Source: Exiguobacterium sp. KRL4
GTDB lineage: Bacteria; Bacillota; Bacilli; Exiguobacteriales; Exiguobacteriaceae
Length of the DNA stretch: 64,000 bases
Assembly (NCBI RefSeq): GCF_001870785.1
Contig: NZ_MOLV01000002.1
Coordinates: 78,681 to 142,680, forward strand
Direction of reading: 5' to 3'
The first letter of the stretch is position 1; the number at the start of each line of letters is the position of its first letter. Of this stretch, positions 8,516-18,960 are shown piece by piece. A model generated the notes under the pieces. It made no database searches and had not been told where the DNA came from. It was given only the letters and a program-made list of their open reading frames with translations. A program made the translations under genes and the position numbers.

Positions 8516-11047
8516 ATGGAAGCAGTCCACAATACACCAATGATGAAACAATATTTTTCAATTAAGGCGGATTATCCTGATGCCTTTTTGTTTTATCGTC
8601 TAGGTGATTTTTATGAGTTATTTTTTGATGACGCGAAACAGGTCGCGCACGAACTGGAATTGACATTGACGGCGAAAAATGGAAAGAACGCCGAACATCC
8701 GATTCCGATGTGTGGTGTGCCGCACCATGCGGCAAACGGCTACATTGAACAATTGATTGAACGGGGATATAAAGTCGCTTTATGCGATCAAGTCGAAGAT
8801 CCGAAATTGACGAAGGGACTCGTCAAACGTGAAGTCGTCCAAGTCATTACACCGGGAACGTTGATGTCGTCGTTGACGGAAAAAGAAAACCGTTACCTCG
8901 TCGCGGTCGTCGAACAGGACGGACGATTCGGCATTGCCCGCGGAGACGTCTCGACCGGAGAAAGTGCGCTGACGAGTGTTGCGACGCTTGATGCCGTCGC
9001 GAAGGAGTTAAGTATCATCCTGCCGCGCGAAATCATCGTGACGACAAGGGAACACGAAGCGGCGCTCAGCCACTTACAGATTCCATTGACGCAAAGTTCA
9101 CGCCGGGAAAACCATCCGCACGGTGACCGGGCGATTGATGCAGCACAAGCAGATGCCTTTGCTGTCTTGTACGCGTATATGCATGATACGCAAAAACGGT
9201 CGCTGACGCATTTGCAACCGGCACTGGTCTATGAAGCGGCTGATTTCATGCAGCTGGAGTCGAATACCGTCAAGAATCTTGAACTGATTCGTTCTGCTCG
9301 GACTGGCGATAAAAAAGGGTCATTGCTCGGTCTGCTTGATGTCACGGGAACGGCGATGGGCGGACGGATGCTGAAACGCTGGCTCGAAAAACCATTGCTG
9401 TCGGAACGGACGATTACAGAACGGCTCGACGCCGTCGAAGAATTGTTGGCGCATTATTTTGAACGGCAACAGCTGAAGGATACGCTGCGGGAAGTCTACG
9501 ATTTGGAACGATTGGTCGCGAAAGTCGGGTACGGTACGGCTTCTGCCCGTGATCTCGTCCAATTGAAATCGACGCTCCGCTTGATTCCGCGCATTCAAGC
9601 CGCGCTTGAAGAACTGTTGAGCGACCGCTTGGGACAACTGGCACTCGGGCTCGATCCACATGACGAACTGACCGACTTGCTGGACCGTGCTTTTGTCGAG
9701 GCCCCGCCGATCTCGACGAAAGAAGGCGGAATGATCCAACCGGGCTTCGACCCGGCACTGGATGAACTGTTAGTGGCGTCGAAAGACGGAAAGACATGGC
9801 TGGCAACACTTGAAGCAAGTGAACGTCAGGCAACCGGTATCAAGACGCTGAAGATCGGTTATAACCGGGTATTTGGTTATTATATCGAAGTCTCGCGGGC
9901 CAACGCCAAACTGTTGCCGGAAGGACGGTATGAACGTAAACAGACGCTTGCGAACGCCGAGCGGTATGTCACACCGGAACTGAAAGAGAAGGAGGCGTTG
10001 ATTCTCGGGGCAGAGGAAAAAAGCATTACCCTCGAATACGAACTGTTCTGCCAAGTCCGGGATCAAGTCAAAACACAGATTGAAAGCCTGCAACGGGTCA
10101 GTCGGCGGATTGCGGAACTGGATGTCCTCGTCGCCTTGGCGGAAATCGCAGAACGTCATGACTATGTCCGACCGTTAACGATTACAGGACGGAACGTGAC
10201 CATCGAGAACGGACGTCACCCGGTCATCGAGACAGTCCTGCCGCGCGGGGAATATGTCGCGAACGGCATCGCCTTACACGAGGAGCGGGAAATGCTGTTG
10301 ATCACGGGACCGAACATGTCCGGTAAATCAACGTACATGCGTCAATTCGCCTTGATTGCCTTGTTGCATCAGATTGGATCGTTTGTCCCGGCAAGCCGGG
10401 CTGAGTTACCGGTCTTTGATCAAATTTTCACGCGGATCGGAGCAGCCGACGATTTGGTCAGCGGACAATCGACCTTCATGGTCGAGATGGTCGAGACACA
10501 AGAAGCCTTGACCCGGGCAACCGACCAATCGTTGATTCTCCTCGATGAAATCGGTCGCGGGACATCGACATATGACGGCATGGCGCTCGCGCAAGCCATC
10601 GTCGAACACATCGCCGACCACGTCGGAGCCAAAACATTGTTCTCGACCCATTATCATGAACTGACGGTTCTTGAGGAATCGATGCCGCGGCTCGCCAACG
10701 TCCATGTAAGGGCCGTCGAGCAGGATGGACGCGTCGTCTTCCTGCATGAAGTCCGCGACGGAAAAGCCGATCAATCTTACGGGATTCATGTCGCACGGTT
10801 AGCAGATCTGCCGGATTCCTTGATTGACCGGGCGGAAGTATTGTTATCGGAGTTCGAACAAACTGAGGAGCGGGCGATTGTGTCTCCGCCGCCTGCAGTC
10901 GTTCAGGCGGAACCCATCGATCAGCTGAGTCTCTTTGCCGAGCCAGATCCGGTGCGGGAAACGATTCAGACGCTTGATCTGATCAATATGACACCGCTTG
11001 AAGCATTAAATACGTTGTACCGTCTGCAGGCAGAAGCAAGAAAGTAA
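8516..11047 (+). CDS. mutS: DNA mismatch repair protein MutS
   Basis: An 843-residue MutS1. The mismatch-recognition Phe-x-Glu lies in '[11 protein letters not shown]' near residue 40. Connector, lever and clamp domains fill the middle. The ABC-type ATPase has Walker A 'GPNMSGKST', the 'GQSTFMVEM' signature and Walker B '[16 protein letters not shown]'. The C-terminal tail has a helix-turn-helix and '[12 protein letters not shown]', close to the beta-clamp binding motif used by Bacillus MutS. The ATG at 8516 follows GAGGTG by six bases. It lies 13 bases upstream of mutL and is presumably co-transcribed with it. Confidence 0.97.
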   Translation: MEAVHNTPMMKQYFSIKADYPDAFLFYRLGDFYELFFDDAKQVAHELELTLTAKNGKNAEHPIPMCGVPHHAANGYIEQLIERGYKVALCDQVEDPKLTKGLVKREVVQVITPGTLMSSLTEKENRYLVAVVEQDGRFGIARGDVSTGESALTSVATLDAVAKELSIILPREIIVTTREHEAALSHLQIPLTQSSRRENHPHGDRAIDAAQADAFAVLYAYMHDTQKRSLTHLQPALVYEAADFMQLESNTVKNLELIRSARTGDKKGSLLGLLDVTGTAMGGRMLKRWLEKPLLSERTITERLDAVEELLAHYFERQQLKDTLREVYDLERLVAKVGYGTASARDLVQLKSTLRLIPRIQAALEELLSDRLGQLALGLDPHDELTDLLDRAFVEAPPISTKEGGMIQPGFDPALDELLVASKDGKTWLATLEASERQATGIKTLKIGYNRVFGYYIEVSRANAKLLPEGRYERKQTLANAERYVTPELKEKEALILGAEEKSITLEYELFCQVRDQVKTQIESLQRVSRRIAELDVLVALAEIAERHDYVRPLTITGRNVTIENGRHPVIETVLPRGEYVANGIALHEEREMLLITGPNMSGKSTYMRQFALIALLHQIGSFVPASRAELPVFDQIFTRIGAADDLVSGQSTFMVEMVETQEALTRATDQSLILLDEIGRGTSTYDGMALAQAIVEHIADHVGAKTLFSTHYHELTVLEESMPRLANVHVRAVEQDGRVVFLHEVRDGKADQSYGIHVARLADLPDSLIDRAEVLLSEFEQTEERAIVSPPPAVVQAEPIDQLSLFAEPDPVRETIQTLDLINMTPLEALNTLYRLQAEARK

Positions 11048-11060
11048 GGAGGCGTAACAC

Positions 11061-12875
11061 ATGGGAATCATTCGGGAACTATCAGATTCGTTAGCGAACC
11101 GGATCGCAGCAGGTGAGGTCGTCGAACGCCCCGCTTCCGTCGTTAAAGAACTGGTCGAAAATGCACTCGATGCGGGTGCGACACAAATCGATGTTGAACT
11201 GGAAGAAGCCGGCATGAAACGAATGACGATCCGTGACAACGGTCACGGCTTTTATCCGGAAGATGCAGAACTTGCCTTCGTCCGCCATGCGACAAGTAAA
11301 ATCAAGGATGAACACGATTTGTTCCGGATCAAGACACTTGGATTCCGCGGCGAGGCCTTGGCCTCGATTGCATCCGTCAGTAAAGTGACGTTGAAGACGA
11401 AGCGGGAAGACCAGGAAGGGATTCAGCTGACACTTGATTACGGGACATTGACGGATCGTTCGGCGATTGCGATGAACCGCGGAACGGAACTGACAGTCGA
11501 GCAATTGTTCTTTAATACACCTGCCCGACTGAAGTACCTCAAGACGACGCATACGGAACTGGCGGCAATTACGGATATCCTGAACCGGGTCGCCTTTGCC
11601 CATCCGGACGTCAAACTGTACGCCGTTCATGAAGGGAAAGTCTTGATTCAGACCAATGGTTCGGGTGATGTCCGGCAGGCGCTGGCGAGCGTCTACGGGC
11701 ACCAGACGATTCAGGGGACACTCGTCGCGACCGGTGCGACAGCGGATTACCAGCTGACATGTCATCTCGTCAAACCGGAAGTGACACGGGCTTCAAAAAA
11801 TTACATCACGCTGATTCTAAACGGACGTTCGGTCAAAAACTTCGCACTGACGCAAGCTGTCTTAAATGGATATCATACACTGTTGCCAATTGGTCGTTTT
11901 CCGATTGCTGTAATTGAAGTGACGATGGATCCGTTGTTGATAGATGTCAATGTCCATCCGGCGAAACGGGAAGTCCGCTTGTCAAAAGAAGCAGAACTGG
12001 GTCAACTGATTCAGGAAACGATTCGGTTGACGCTCAGCCGCCAGACCTTGATTCCGAAAGTGACTCCGCCGAAACCGAAAAAAGATCCGAGTGCACAGGA
12101 AAAGTTAGAGTTTTCTTACGTGGCAGAGCCGATCGAAGAGTTGTCTTCACGGTCGGTCTGGAACTACCCGATCCCGAAACGAACGGAAGCGGAACACGAA
12201 CCGCTGGAACGGCGCGGTAAAATTGAGACGTTGAATCAATCGATTCAAGCAGACGAACGAGAGGATGCGAACAATCCGGAGTCCGACCGACCGAAGTTTC
12301 CCCATCTCGATGTCATCGGCCAGCTCCATTCGTCTTATATCGTCTGTTCGGGAGCGGACGGAATGTATTTGATTGATCAGCATGCCGCCCAAGAACGGAT
12401 TAAATATGAGACGTATAAAGTCATGTTCGGTCGCCCGCTCGAACAACGGCAGCAACTGTTGTTGCCGTATACGTTTGAGATCGCGAGTGACGACATGCGG
12501 CGGATGGATGAAGTGGTACCATTGTTGCATGATGTCGGGATTGAACTGGAGCCGTTTGGTCCACAAAGTTTCATCGTCCGGGAAGTCCCGACGTGGTTCC
12601 CGTCCCACCGTCAAGAGGAGACGATTCAGGAATTGATGGATGAAGCCTTGATGAAACGGAAGGTGGATCTCGAAAGTTACCGGGAGGACGCTGCCATCAT
12701 GATGGCATGTAAAAAATCGATCAAAGCGAATCATCCTCTCAATCACGAGATGATGCGTCAATTGATTGCCGATCTTGCGAAAACCGAGATGCCGTTCACC
12801 TGTCCACACGGTCGACCGGTCATCATCGAATGGACGACGTATGAATTGGAAAAACTGTTTAAACGGATTATGTGA
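11061..12875 (+). CDS. mutL: DNA mismatch repair protein MutL (endonuclease type)
   Basis: A 604-residue MutL. N-terminal GHKL ATPase motifs: 'ELVENALDAGA', 'IRDNGHGF', 'TLGFRGEAL'. A linker (about 340-400) leads to the C-terminal dimerisation domain. This carries the metal-binding endonuclease motif D-Q-H-A-x2-E-x4-E ('DQHAAQERIKYE'), plus 'ACKKSIKANHPL' and 'CPHGRPVI'. It is therefore the nicking type used by bacteria without MutH. Second gene of the mutSL operon; RBS AAGGAGG. Confidence 0.97.
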   Translation: MGIIRELSDSLANRIAAGEVVERPASVVKELVENALDAGATQIDVELEEAGMKRMTIRDNGHGFYPEDAELAFVRHATSKIKDEHDLFRIKTLGFRGEALASIASVSKVTLKTKREDQEGIQLTLDYGTLTDRSAIAMNRGTELTVEQLFFNTPARLKYLKTTHTELAAITDILNRVAFAHPDVKLYAVHEGKVLIQTNGSGDVRQALASVYGHQTIQGTLVATGATADYQLTCHLVKPEVTRASKNYITLILNGRSVKNFALTQAVLNGYHTLLPIGRFPIAVIEVTMDPLLIDVNVHPAKREVRLSKEAELGQLIQETIRLTLSRQTLIPKVTPPKPKKDPSAQEKLEFSYVAEPIEELSSRSVWNYPIPKRTEAEHEPLERRGKIETLNQSIQADEREDANNPESDRPKFPHLDVIGQLHSSYIVCSGADGMYLIDQHAAQERIKYETYKVMFGRPLEQRQQLLLPYTFEIASDDMRRMDEVVPLLHDVGIELEPFGPQSFIVREVPTWFPSHRQEETIQELMDEALMKRKVDLESYREDAAIMMACKKSIKANHPLNHEMMRQLIADLAKTEMPFTCPHGRPVIIEWTTYELEKLFKRIM

Positions 12876-12887
12876 TGAAAGGAGATT

Positions 12888-12921
12888 CATCTGTCTTACG
12901 ACAGGTGGTTCTTCTTTTTTT
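12888..12921 (+). terminator. Probable terminator after mutL
   Basis: CATCTGTC (12888-12895) / GACAGGTG (12900-12907), followed by GTTCTTCTTTTTTT. Confidence 0.6.
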
Positions 12922-13050
12922 GTGCTAGAACAGAAAAAGAGGGCAAGATGTGTGAGAACGGTTACTTCAACAAATCTAGCTCATTTCATTGATTGTTCAC
13001 AAAGTGAGGCGGATAATGAATCCCGAATACGTTAACAAGGGGAAATCATT

Positions 13051-13440
13051 ATGCGTTCAAAACTATTGTTAAGTGTGACGATTTTACTGCAAATTGTCCT
13101 CATCTCCTGTTTCGCGATGATCGGGGACGTTGTGAGTACAGGACTGCAGTTGCCGTTACCGGGAAACATCATTGGCTTGATTTTATTGTATCTGGCATTA
13201 AAGAGCCGTCTGCTCAAAGTCAGCTGCGTGGAGCAGGGAGGACGGTTACTGTTGCTCGTTATGCCGTTATTTTTTGTTCCAGCCTTGTCCGGCATTATGG
13301 ACTACACGGTTTTCATGCGTCAATCCGGTCTTCAAGTACTTGTGATTTTAATCATCAGCAGTCTGTTGACGTTAACGGGATCCGCGTTCATCGTCGACCG
13401 TCTGGCCCAACGCAAAGAGAGGGGCGATGTCCATGAGTGA
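13051..13440 (+). CDS. lrgA: CidA/LrgA family holin-like protein
   Basis: A 129-residue protein with four hydrophobic segments and the family signature 'LPLPGNIIGLILLYLALKSR'. CidA/LrgA proteins act with LrgB in overflow metabolite (pyruvate) transport and in control of murein hydrolase activity. The short C-terminal basic tail overlaps the start of the lrgB gene by eight bases. RBS AAGGGGA precedes the ATG. Confidence 0.85.
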   Translation: MRSKLLLSVTILLQIVLISCFAMIGDVVSTGLQLPLPGNIIGLILLYLALKSRLLKVSCVEQGGRLLLLVMPLFFVPALSGIMDYTVFMRQSGLQVLVILIISSLLTLTGSAFIVDRLAQRKERGDVHE

Positions 13441-14113
13441 AGCACTGTTTTGGCTGGTGTTGACGACGTTGCTGTTTGGCGGCGCGCTTTGGTTATACCG
13501 GACGTTTCCGTTTGTCTGGACTTTACCGATTTTGACCGTGACGGCAGCCGTGATTGTCATTTTATCAATCAGCGGCACGACACATGCCGCATATATGGCA
13601 GGCGGACAATATTTATCACGGATGCTCGGACCGGCGATTACGGCTTTTGCGATTCCGTTGTATCAGGTCCGCCATCATGTCCGGAAGTTTTTACCTGAGA
13701 TTACGCTTGGCGTTGGGATTGGAACGTTGATTGCCTTGACATCCGATCTGCTGCTTGGTCTGTTGCTGCATCTTGGCCGAGCGACCAACTTGGCATTATT
13801 GCCGAAATCGGTCACGTTACCCGTTGCTTTGGCCATTTCGGAACGGTCCGGCGGGACGCTGGCGTTGACAGCGACGTTCGTGCTTGTGACCGGGCTTGTC
13901 GGTTCGATCGTCGGTCCACGACTGATGACCGGTCTGAAGATTCGGCATTTCGTCAGTCGCGGCGTCGGTTTAGCTTCGATTGCCCATGTCATGGGCGCAA
14001 CGAAATCGATGAGTCTCGATCAACGCGAGGGGGCGGTTGGTCTGCTGACGATGATTTTGACAGCTGTTCTTGCCAGTGTGCTTGCACCATGGATCATTCA
14101 AATTGTATATTAA
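13433..14113 (+). CDS. lrgB: LrgB/CidB family membrane protein
   Basis: A 226-residue multi-pass protein of the LrgB family ('GPAITAFAIPLYQVR' and 'SVTLPVALAISERSGG' are characteristic). It partners with the preceding LrgA-type protein. ATG 13433 was preferred over ATG 13427 because GAGAGGGG (13417-13424) is then eight bases away; this gives an ATGAGTGA overlap with the lrgA stop. No LytTR-type regulator, the usual partner, is adjacent. Confidence 0.87.
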   Translation: MSEALFWLVLTTLLFGGALWLYRTFPFVWTLPILTVTAAVIVILSISGTTHAAYMAGGQYLSRMLGPAITAFAIPLYQVRHHVRKFLPEITLGVGIGTLIALTSDLLLGLLLHLGRATNLALLPKSVTLPVALAISERSGGTLALTATFVLVTGLVGSIVGPRLMTGLKIRHFVSRGVGLASIAHVMGATKSMSLDQREGAVGLLTMILTAVLASVLAPWIIQIVY

Positions 14114-14156
14114 AGGAAACTCCTCCCAAGGAAAGATAAAGGTGGGAATCCTGACA

Positions 14157-14684
14157 ATGATTATTTGGATTAATGGAACGTTTGGTGTCGGTAAAACGAC
14201 GGCTGCACACGGTTTACAGCAACGCATCAAGGGATCACATCTGTTTGATCCTGAGTTGACAGGTCAACTGTTGCGGCAACAGCTTCCGCAAGAAAAGCAG
14301 ACAGGTGACTTTCAAGATGAGCCGCTTTGGCGTCAGTTGAATCTGGTGTTACTCGAACAATTGGATCAGCCGTCTGCCGTCATCATCGTACCAATGACGC
14401 TGACAAATCCGGATTATTTTGACGAAATCATCGGCGCCTTAAGAAGCAAGGGGCATCAGGTGCAACACGTGGCGCTGATGGCAAGTCCAAAGACAATCCG
14501 GCGTCGTCTGAGAAGCCGTTTCGAACGTGCGCAATCATGGGGAGGACGACAGGCGGATGAACGTTTACGTGCTTTGACACATCCTGTCTTTTCCAACCAT
14601 GTCGATACGGATGATTTGTCAAAACAGCAAATCGTCGATGTAATTGGTCTATTATGTGACATTCCGCTGTCGCCACCTGTCTAA
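14157..14684 (+). CDS. TmrB-like P-loop nucleoside kinase family protein
   Basis: A 175-residue P-loop protein closely patterned on B. subtilis TmrB (tunicamycin resistance): 'IIWINGTFGVGKTT' (Walker A), 'FDPE', 'DEPLWRQLN', 'VPMTLTNPDYFDEIIG', and the arginine-rich lid 'RRRLRSRFERAQSW'. TmrB confers resistance by binding or modifying tunicamycin at the membrane. This protein is about 20 residues shorter, missing the C-terminal amphipathic helix region. ATG 14157 follows AAAGGTGGGA. Resistance function is inferred from similarity only. Confidence 0.75.
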   Translation: MIIWINGTFGVGKTTAAHGLQQRIKGSHLFDPELTGQLLRQQLPQEKQTGDFQDEPLWRQLNLVLLEQLDQPSAVIIVPMTLTNPDYFDEIIGALRSKGHQVQHVALMASPKTIRRRLRSRFERAQSWGGRQADERLRALTHPVFSNHVDTDDLSKQQIVDVIGLLCDIPLSPPV

Positions 14685-14723
14685 GTGTTGGGAATAGAAG
14701 GATTGAAACCAAACGATTGAGGG

Positions 14724-14776
14724 AAATAAAGGTGTGATGCGAAACGTTTGTCTCGCCTCAGATCTTTATTTTTTTT
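14724..14776 (+). terminator. Probable terminator before the sensor kinase
   Basis: AAATAAAG (14724-14731) / CTTTATTT (14764-14771) with inner GCGA/TCGC and AAAC/GTTT pairs, then an eight-T run. Confidence 0.65.
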
Positions 14777-14797
14777 AGATTTAAGTAGGAGGGCTTC

Positions 14798-16843
14798 ATG
14801 AACATGAAACAATGGATGACTGAAAAACTAGGGAGACAGCTGATGGCCGTTTTTTACAGCGTGTTTGTCTGGAGTGTAATCACGTCCGTCGCGAGTTTTC
14901 TTTATATCGACAATGCAACCGGTCAGACGAAGGAACAAGTTCTTGATCAACTGCAACAAACCCAATGGTTCTGGTTTTTGAACTTATTGATTTTTCTTTT
15001 ATGTTTATTATTCATCGTCCGCCCACTGATTGGCCAGTTGACGATGCAGTTACACGAACTGAACATTAAAAGTCAACGTCTAGCAGAAGGGAAATCGATT
15101 TCGCTTGAACATGACATTCCAGCCGAAAATGAAGTCGGTCAATTGACGGCATCCTTTTATCAGATGGCACGTTCGATTTCGTCTCAACATACGGAACTGT
15201 CCCGGAAAAATCAAATGATGGAGCAAAACCAAGAAGCATTGAAAAGCAAACAAAGTGAGCTGGAGCGTGCCCTCGAAATCATGCGTTCCAACGAGGTGCA
15301 TCTGCAGGACCGAAATGAACTCATTGAAACGTTGGCGTCTAAAGAAAGTTTGTTTGATTATTCTTCGGTCATCAGTACGATCGTTCGACTGACGAAAACG
15401 GAGTTCGGTGCCTTGTTGTTGATTAAAAACAATGAGATTTCCTCCGTCGTCCCCAAGGAAATGACGCTCGAACAACAAGAAAGCTTGAAAACAGAGTCAT
15501 TGTTAATTAAACGGGTCATGATTTCAAAAGAGATGGCCAACTCTTCGAAAAAGGTAGCAAACGATGAGTTGATCGGTTTTCCGTACTATATTTATGAAGC
15601 CGTCATTCCGATCATGGACCCGGCGAAGGAAGAGTTGATTGCTTGTTTGTATTTAGCGCGGTTCGATCAAGCGTTTAAAGAAAAAGAATTGATTGAACTG
15701 GAATCCTTCTCCAAACAAATCGCCATTTCGCTGATGCGGATGTCGCTGTATGAACAGATGGAGTTCGAACGGAAGGAAACCGCCCAGTTATTAAACTCGG
15801 TCCGGGAAGCCATCCTCTATATCAAACATGACGAAAAAACGATTCTTGGGAATCAGGCTTTGTTTGACATCTTTGAGTCGCTTCAAATTGAAAAAGAAAA
15901 TGATTCGATGACGTTTCTTGAAGTCCGACCGGAAACAATGTTTGAGCAAGTCGATCAAAAAGAAGCGTTTGAGGCCTATTTCGAAGAAGTATTGTCGGGT
16001 CAGATTCCGGATGGGATGTTCTCCTTATCGATTGATCAAGGTCAATATTTCATTCAAGTCTATGCGGAAGAAATCATGCTCAGTGAGCAGGCGAAAGGGA
16101 CGATCCTCGTTTTCCGTGATGTCACGGCAGAGACGGAGATTGACCGGATGAAGTCAGAACTCGTTTCGACGGTGTCACATGAATTACGGACGCCGCTTTC
16201 GTCGATTTATGGCTTCACGGAACTGATGCTGAAACGAAAACTGGATCCTGAACGAAATAAACGGTATTTGCAGACGATTCATGATGAATCCAAACGTCTG
16301 ACGGATCTAGTCAGTGATTTTTTGAATGTCCAACGGATGGAGTCAGGCAAACAGTCGTATGATAAAGAGGTGTTTGATCTCGTCGATACGGTCAAAGAAC
16401 AGACCCGTTTTTATCAGGCCGCAACAGAACAACATCGTCTCCAGCTGGATATCGACGAAACCCATGAGTTTTTAATCAATGCCGATAAAAACAGTATGAA
16501 ACAATTGATTGGCAACTTAGTTAATAATGCGATCAAATATTCACCGGATGGCGGAGATGTTGTCATTTCCTTGACACATCATCACAATCAGATTGAATTG
16601 AGTATTCGTGATTTTGGGTTAGGGATTCCAAGTAGTGCGATGCCACACTTGTTCAGTAAATTTTACCGCGTCGACAATTCTGACAGTCGTAAAATCGGCG
16701 GAACCGGTTTAGGGCTATCGATTTGTAAGGAAATCGTTCGGGCGCACGATGGGAACATCGATGTCGAGTCAATCTTAGGTGAAGGAACGGTCTTGAAGGT
16801 TCTATTACCAAGCGTGTCCGACACGTTGATTGAAATGGATTAA
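14798..16843 (+). CDS. Orphan membrane sensor histidine kinase (HAMP-GAF-PAS-HisKA-HATPase)
   Basis: A 681-residue kinase. Two membrane helices (about 18-40 and 57-76) are separated by only a short loop, so there is almost no extracellular sensor. A HAMP domain and coiled coil (about 77-185), a GAF-like domain (about 190-320) and a PAS-like domain (about 325-440) follow. The phosphoacceptor is 'STVSHELRTPLSSIYGF', and the ATPase has N box 'NLVNNAIKYSPDGG', G1 'DFGLGIP' and G2 'GGTGLGLSI'. No response regulator gene is adjacent, so its partner is elsewhere. The domain order suggests sensing of an internal signal. RBS AGGAGGG. Confidence 0.88.
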   Translation: MNMKQWMTEKLGRQLMAVFYSVFVWSVITSVASFLYIDNATGQTKEQVLDQLQQTQWFWFLNLLIFLLCLLFIVRPLIGQLTMQLHELNIKSQRLAEGKSISLEHDIPAENEVGQLTASFYQMARSISSQHTELSRKNQMMEQNQEALKSKQSELERALEIMRSNEVHLQDRNELIETLASKESLFDYSSVISTIVRLTKTEFGALLLIKNNEISSVVPKEMTLEQQESLKTESLLIKRVMISKEMANSSKKVANDELIGFPYYIYEAVIPIMDPAKEELIACLYLARFDQAFKEKELIELESFSKQIAISLMRMSLYEQMEFERKETAQLLNSVREAILYIKHDEKTILGNQALFDIFESLQIEKENDSMTFLEVRPETMFEQVDQKEAFEAYFEEVLSGQIPDGMFSLSIDQGQYFIQVYAEEIMLSEQAKGTILVFRDVTAETEIDRMKSELVSTVSHELRTPLSSIYGFTELMLKRKLDPERNKRYLQTIHDESKRLTDLVSDFLNVQRMESGKQSYDKEVFDLVDTVKEQTRFYQAATEQHRLQLDIDETHEFLINADKNSMKQLIGNLVNNAIKYSPDGGDVVISLTHHHNQIELSIRDFGLGIPSSAMPHLFSKFYRVDNSDSRKIGGTGLGLSICKEIVRAHDGNIDVESILGEGTVLKVLLPSVSDTLIEMD

Positions 16844-17046
16844 ACGGTTAAATGAGATGGAACAGGCAGACAGGGAGGAATCGTCCCGTCGCCTGTTCTT
16901 TTTTTGTTCCGACCGATCGAAGTGATGCTTCTCATAGGGAACAGCTGATCCAGAAAAGGCGTTTTAATCCGATTCAGTCCGATTTCTCGAAACATTTCGT
17001 GACGAATCAATGGTTTTCCTTGCAAATCGTTTCAGATATGCAGGGA

Positions 17047-17078
17047 TTGTCGGTCTCAAAAGACTCTAGATATAGTGG
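17047..17078 (+). promoter_or_regulatory. nrdDG promoter with NrdR-box-like operator
   Basis: TTGTCG (17047-17052) and TATAGT (17071-17076) with an 18-base spacer form a promoter. Overlapping the -10 is ACTCTAGATATAGTGG (17063-17078), matching the NrdR box acaCwAtATaTwGtgt at 13 of 16 positions. NrdR represses ribonucleotide reductase genes in most bacteria. The usual second box, 15-16 bases away, is not convincing here. Confidence 0.55.
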
Positions 17079-17118
17079 AGTTAAAGAAAAAAACCACAAG
17101 ATTTAGGGAGAGATGAAG

Positions 17119-18960
17119 ATGCAATTGCAGACGTTATACGAACAGGTCGTTCAACATCCGTCATCCGATGAAGTTCAGGAAAATGCCAATGTCGACGGGA
17201 AAGCACCCCTTGCGAAACTAAATCGGATTGCAAGTACGGCAGCGAAACAGATGATGCAGGACCTGTTACTGTCAGCGGAGGTGAAACAAGCAGTAGACGA
17301 CAATCTCATTTATATTCACGACGCGGATTATTATGTAACCGGGACGACGACCTGTGTCCAATTACCACTCGGTCGTCTGTTGACAGAAGGATTTGACATG
17401 GCCCACGGGACGATCCGTCCGGCGCAAGACATTCGGTCCGCTTTAGCACTGGCCGCGATTATCATGCAGGCGAACCAAAACATGCAGCATGGGGGACAAT
17501 CCTATCCGATGTTTGACTATGATCTGGCACCATTCGTCGAAAAAACATTTCAGCGTCAGCTCAAAAAAATTCGTGCCTTAGTTCCGAAATGGTCGAATCG
17601 CCAAAAACGGGCGTATGCGATGTCGGAAACGTATGAGATGACCTATCAAGCCTGCGAAGCGTTTATTCATAATACGAATTCGATGCATTCGCGAGGTGGT
17701 GGACAAGTCCCGTTCATCTCCATCAACTACGGGACCGATACGTCCGTCTTTGGACGATTGTTGATCCGGGCATTACTGGAAGCGACGAAAGCAGGACTTG
17801 GAAAAGGCGAAACACCGATTTTTCCGATCCAGATCTTTAAGGTCAAAGCGGGTGTCACGTTCCATCCGACTGATCTGAACTATGATTTGTTTCAACTTGC
17901 GACAGAAGTGACGGGGAAACGGTTGTTTCCGAACTTTGCTTTTTTAGATGCGCCCTTTAATCGATCGTGCAGTGGCGTACCGGAAGAGGAAGTAGCGTAT
18001 ATGGGGTGTCGGACCCGGGTCTTTGAAAACCGTCAAGGTCCAGCATCCGTCGTCGGGCGTGGGAATCTATCCTTTACGAGTTTGAATCTCGTTCGGTTGG
18101 CATTGATGACGCAAAGTCTGGACCGGATGTTCACCCTTGTATCGACCTACACGTCTTTGATCTGTGAACAATTACTCGAGCGGTATCAATATCAGGCAGA
18201 CCGGACAGCAGAGGAATTTTCCTTTCTATATAAACACGTCTGGCGGGAGGGGCAGACGTTAGCACCGTCTGATCGTGTCGAACCGGTATTGCGGCAAGGG
18301 ACGTTATCGGTTGGGTTCATTGGCTTGGCGGAAGCTTTAATCGTCCTGACCGGTCAGCACCATGGAGAATCAGAAATGGCGCATCAAATTGGTCAAGCCT
18401 TGATTCAAACGATGCGCACGGTCGTTGATCAATACGGCGAAAAAACCGATTTGAATTTTTCATTACTCGCGACACCGGCGGAAGGCTTATCAGGAAAGTT
18501 TACAGCCCAGGATGTGAAGACATTTGGATCCATTGACCGGGTAACCGATAAACCGTATTATACGAATTCGTTCCATCTCCCGGTCGACGCACCGGTCACA
18601 ATCCGCGAGAAGATCAGGTTGGAAGCACCTTTTCACGCGTTGTGTAACGGTGGCCATATCACCTATGTCGAGACGGACGGTGCGTTAGCGGGAAATCGAG
18701 AGGCAATCGAAGAAATCGTCCGACTGATGGCGGAGTCGGGAATGGGTTATGGTTCAATCAATCATCCCATCGACCGGTGTCTGACCTGCCGGACGGAACA
18801 AACAATCGAGCTGAAGTGCCCCGTTTGTGGTGGTGAAGAGATTGAACGAATTCGCCGGATCACCGGCTACTTGGTCGGAACGATGGACCGGTGGAATGAA
18901 GCGAAACGGGCTGAAGAACAGGACCGGGTGCGCCATGCGACTGCTACAGATTCTCGCTGA
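17119..18960 (+). CDS. nrdD: Anaerobic ribonucleoside-triphosphate reductase
   Basis: A 613-residue class III ribonucleotide reductase, making dNTPs without oxygen. 'LEAPFHALCNGGHITYVE' lies near the C-terminal region, the zinc site is built from 'CLTC' and 'CPVC' (about residues 553-573), and the glycyl radical is Gly about 583 in 'RRITGYLVGTMDRWN'. ATG 17119 is preferred to 17113 because GGAGAG lies at 17107-17112. It is shorter than E. coli NrdD, with no clear N-terminal ATP-cone. It overlaps nrdG by 26 bases. Confidence 0.93.
   Translation: MQLQTLYEQVVQHPSSDEVQENANVDGKAPLAKLNRIASTAAKQMMQDLLLSAEVKQAVDDNLIYIHDADYYVTGTTTCVQLPLGRLLTEGFDMAHGTIRPAQDIRSALALAAIIMQANQNMQHGGQSYPMFDYDLAPFVEKTFQRQLKKIRALVPKWSNRQKRAYAMSETYEMTYQACEAFIHNTNSMHSRGGGQVPFISINYGTDTSVFGRLLIRALLEATKAGLGKGETPIFPIQIFKVKAGVTFHPTDLNYDLFQLATEVTGKRLFPNFAFLDAPFNRSCSGVPEEEVAYMGCRTRVFENRQGPASVVGRGNLSFTSLNLVRLALMTQSLDRMFTLVSTYTSLICEQLLERYQYQADRTAEEFSFLYKHVWREGQTLAPSDRVEPVLRQGTLSVGFIGLAEALIVLTGQHHGESEMAHQIGQALIQTMRTVVDQYGEKTDLNFSLLATPAEGLSGKFTAQDVKTFGSIDRVTDKPYYTNSFHLPVDAPVTIREKIRLEAPFHALCNGGHITYVETDGALAGNREAIEEIVRLMAESGMGYGSINHPIDRCLTCRTEQTIELKCPVCGGEEIERIRRITGYLVGTMDRWNEAKRAEEQDRVRHATATDSR

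Noticed and set aside
9320..10796. Several antisense open frames in mutS
   Set aside because: Arginine/proline-rich shadow frames with no start signals.
13051..14113. Phage holin/antiholin genes
   Set aside because: The pair is the chromosomal LrgA/LrgB type; no lysin or other phage gene is adjacent.
17028..17046. Second NrdR box upstream of nrdD
   Set aside because: TTCAGATATGCAGG lacks the conserved positions when aligned in the proper phase.
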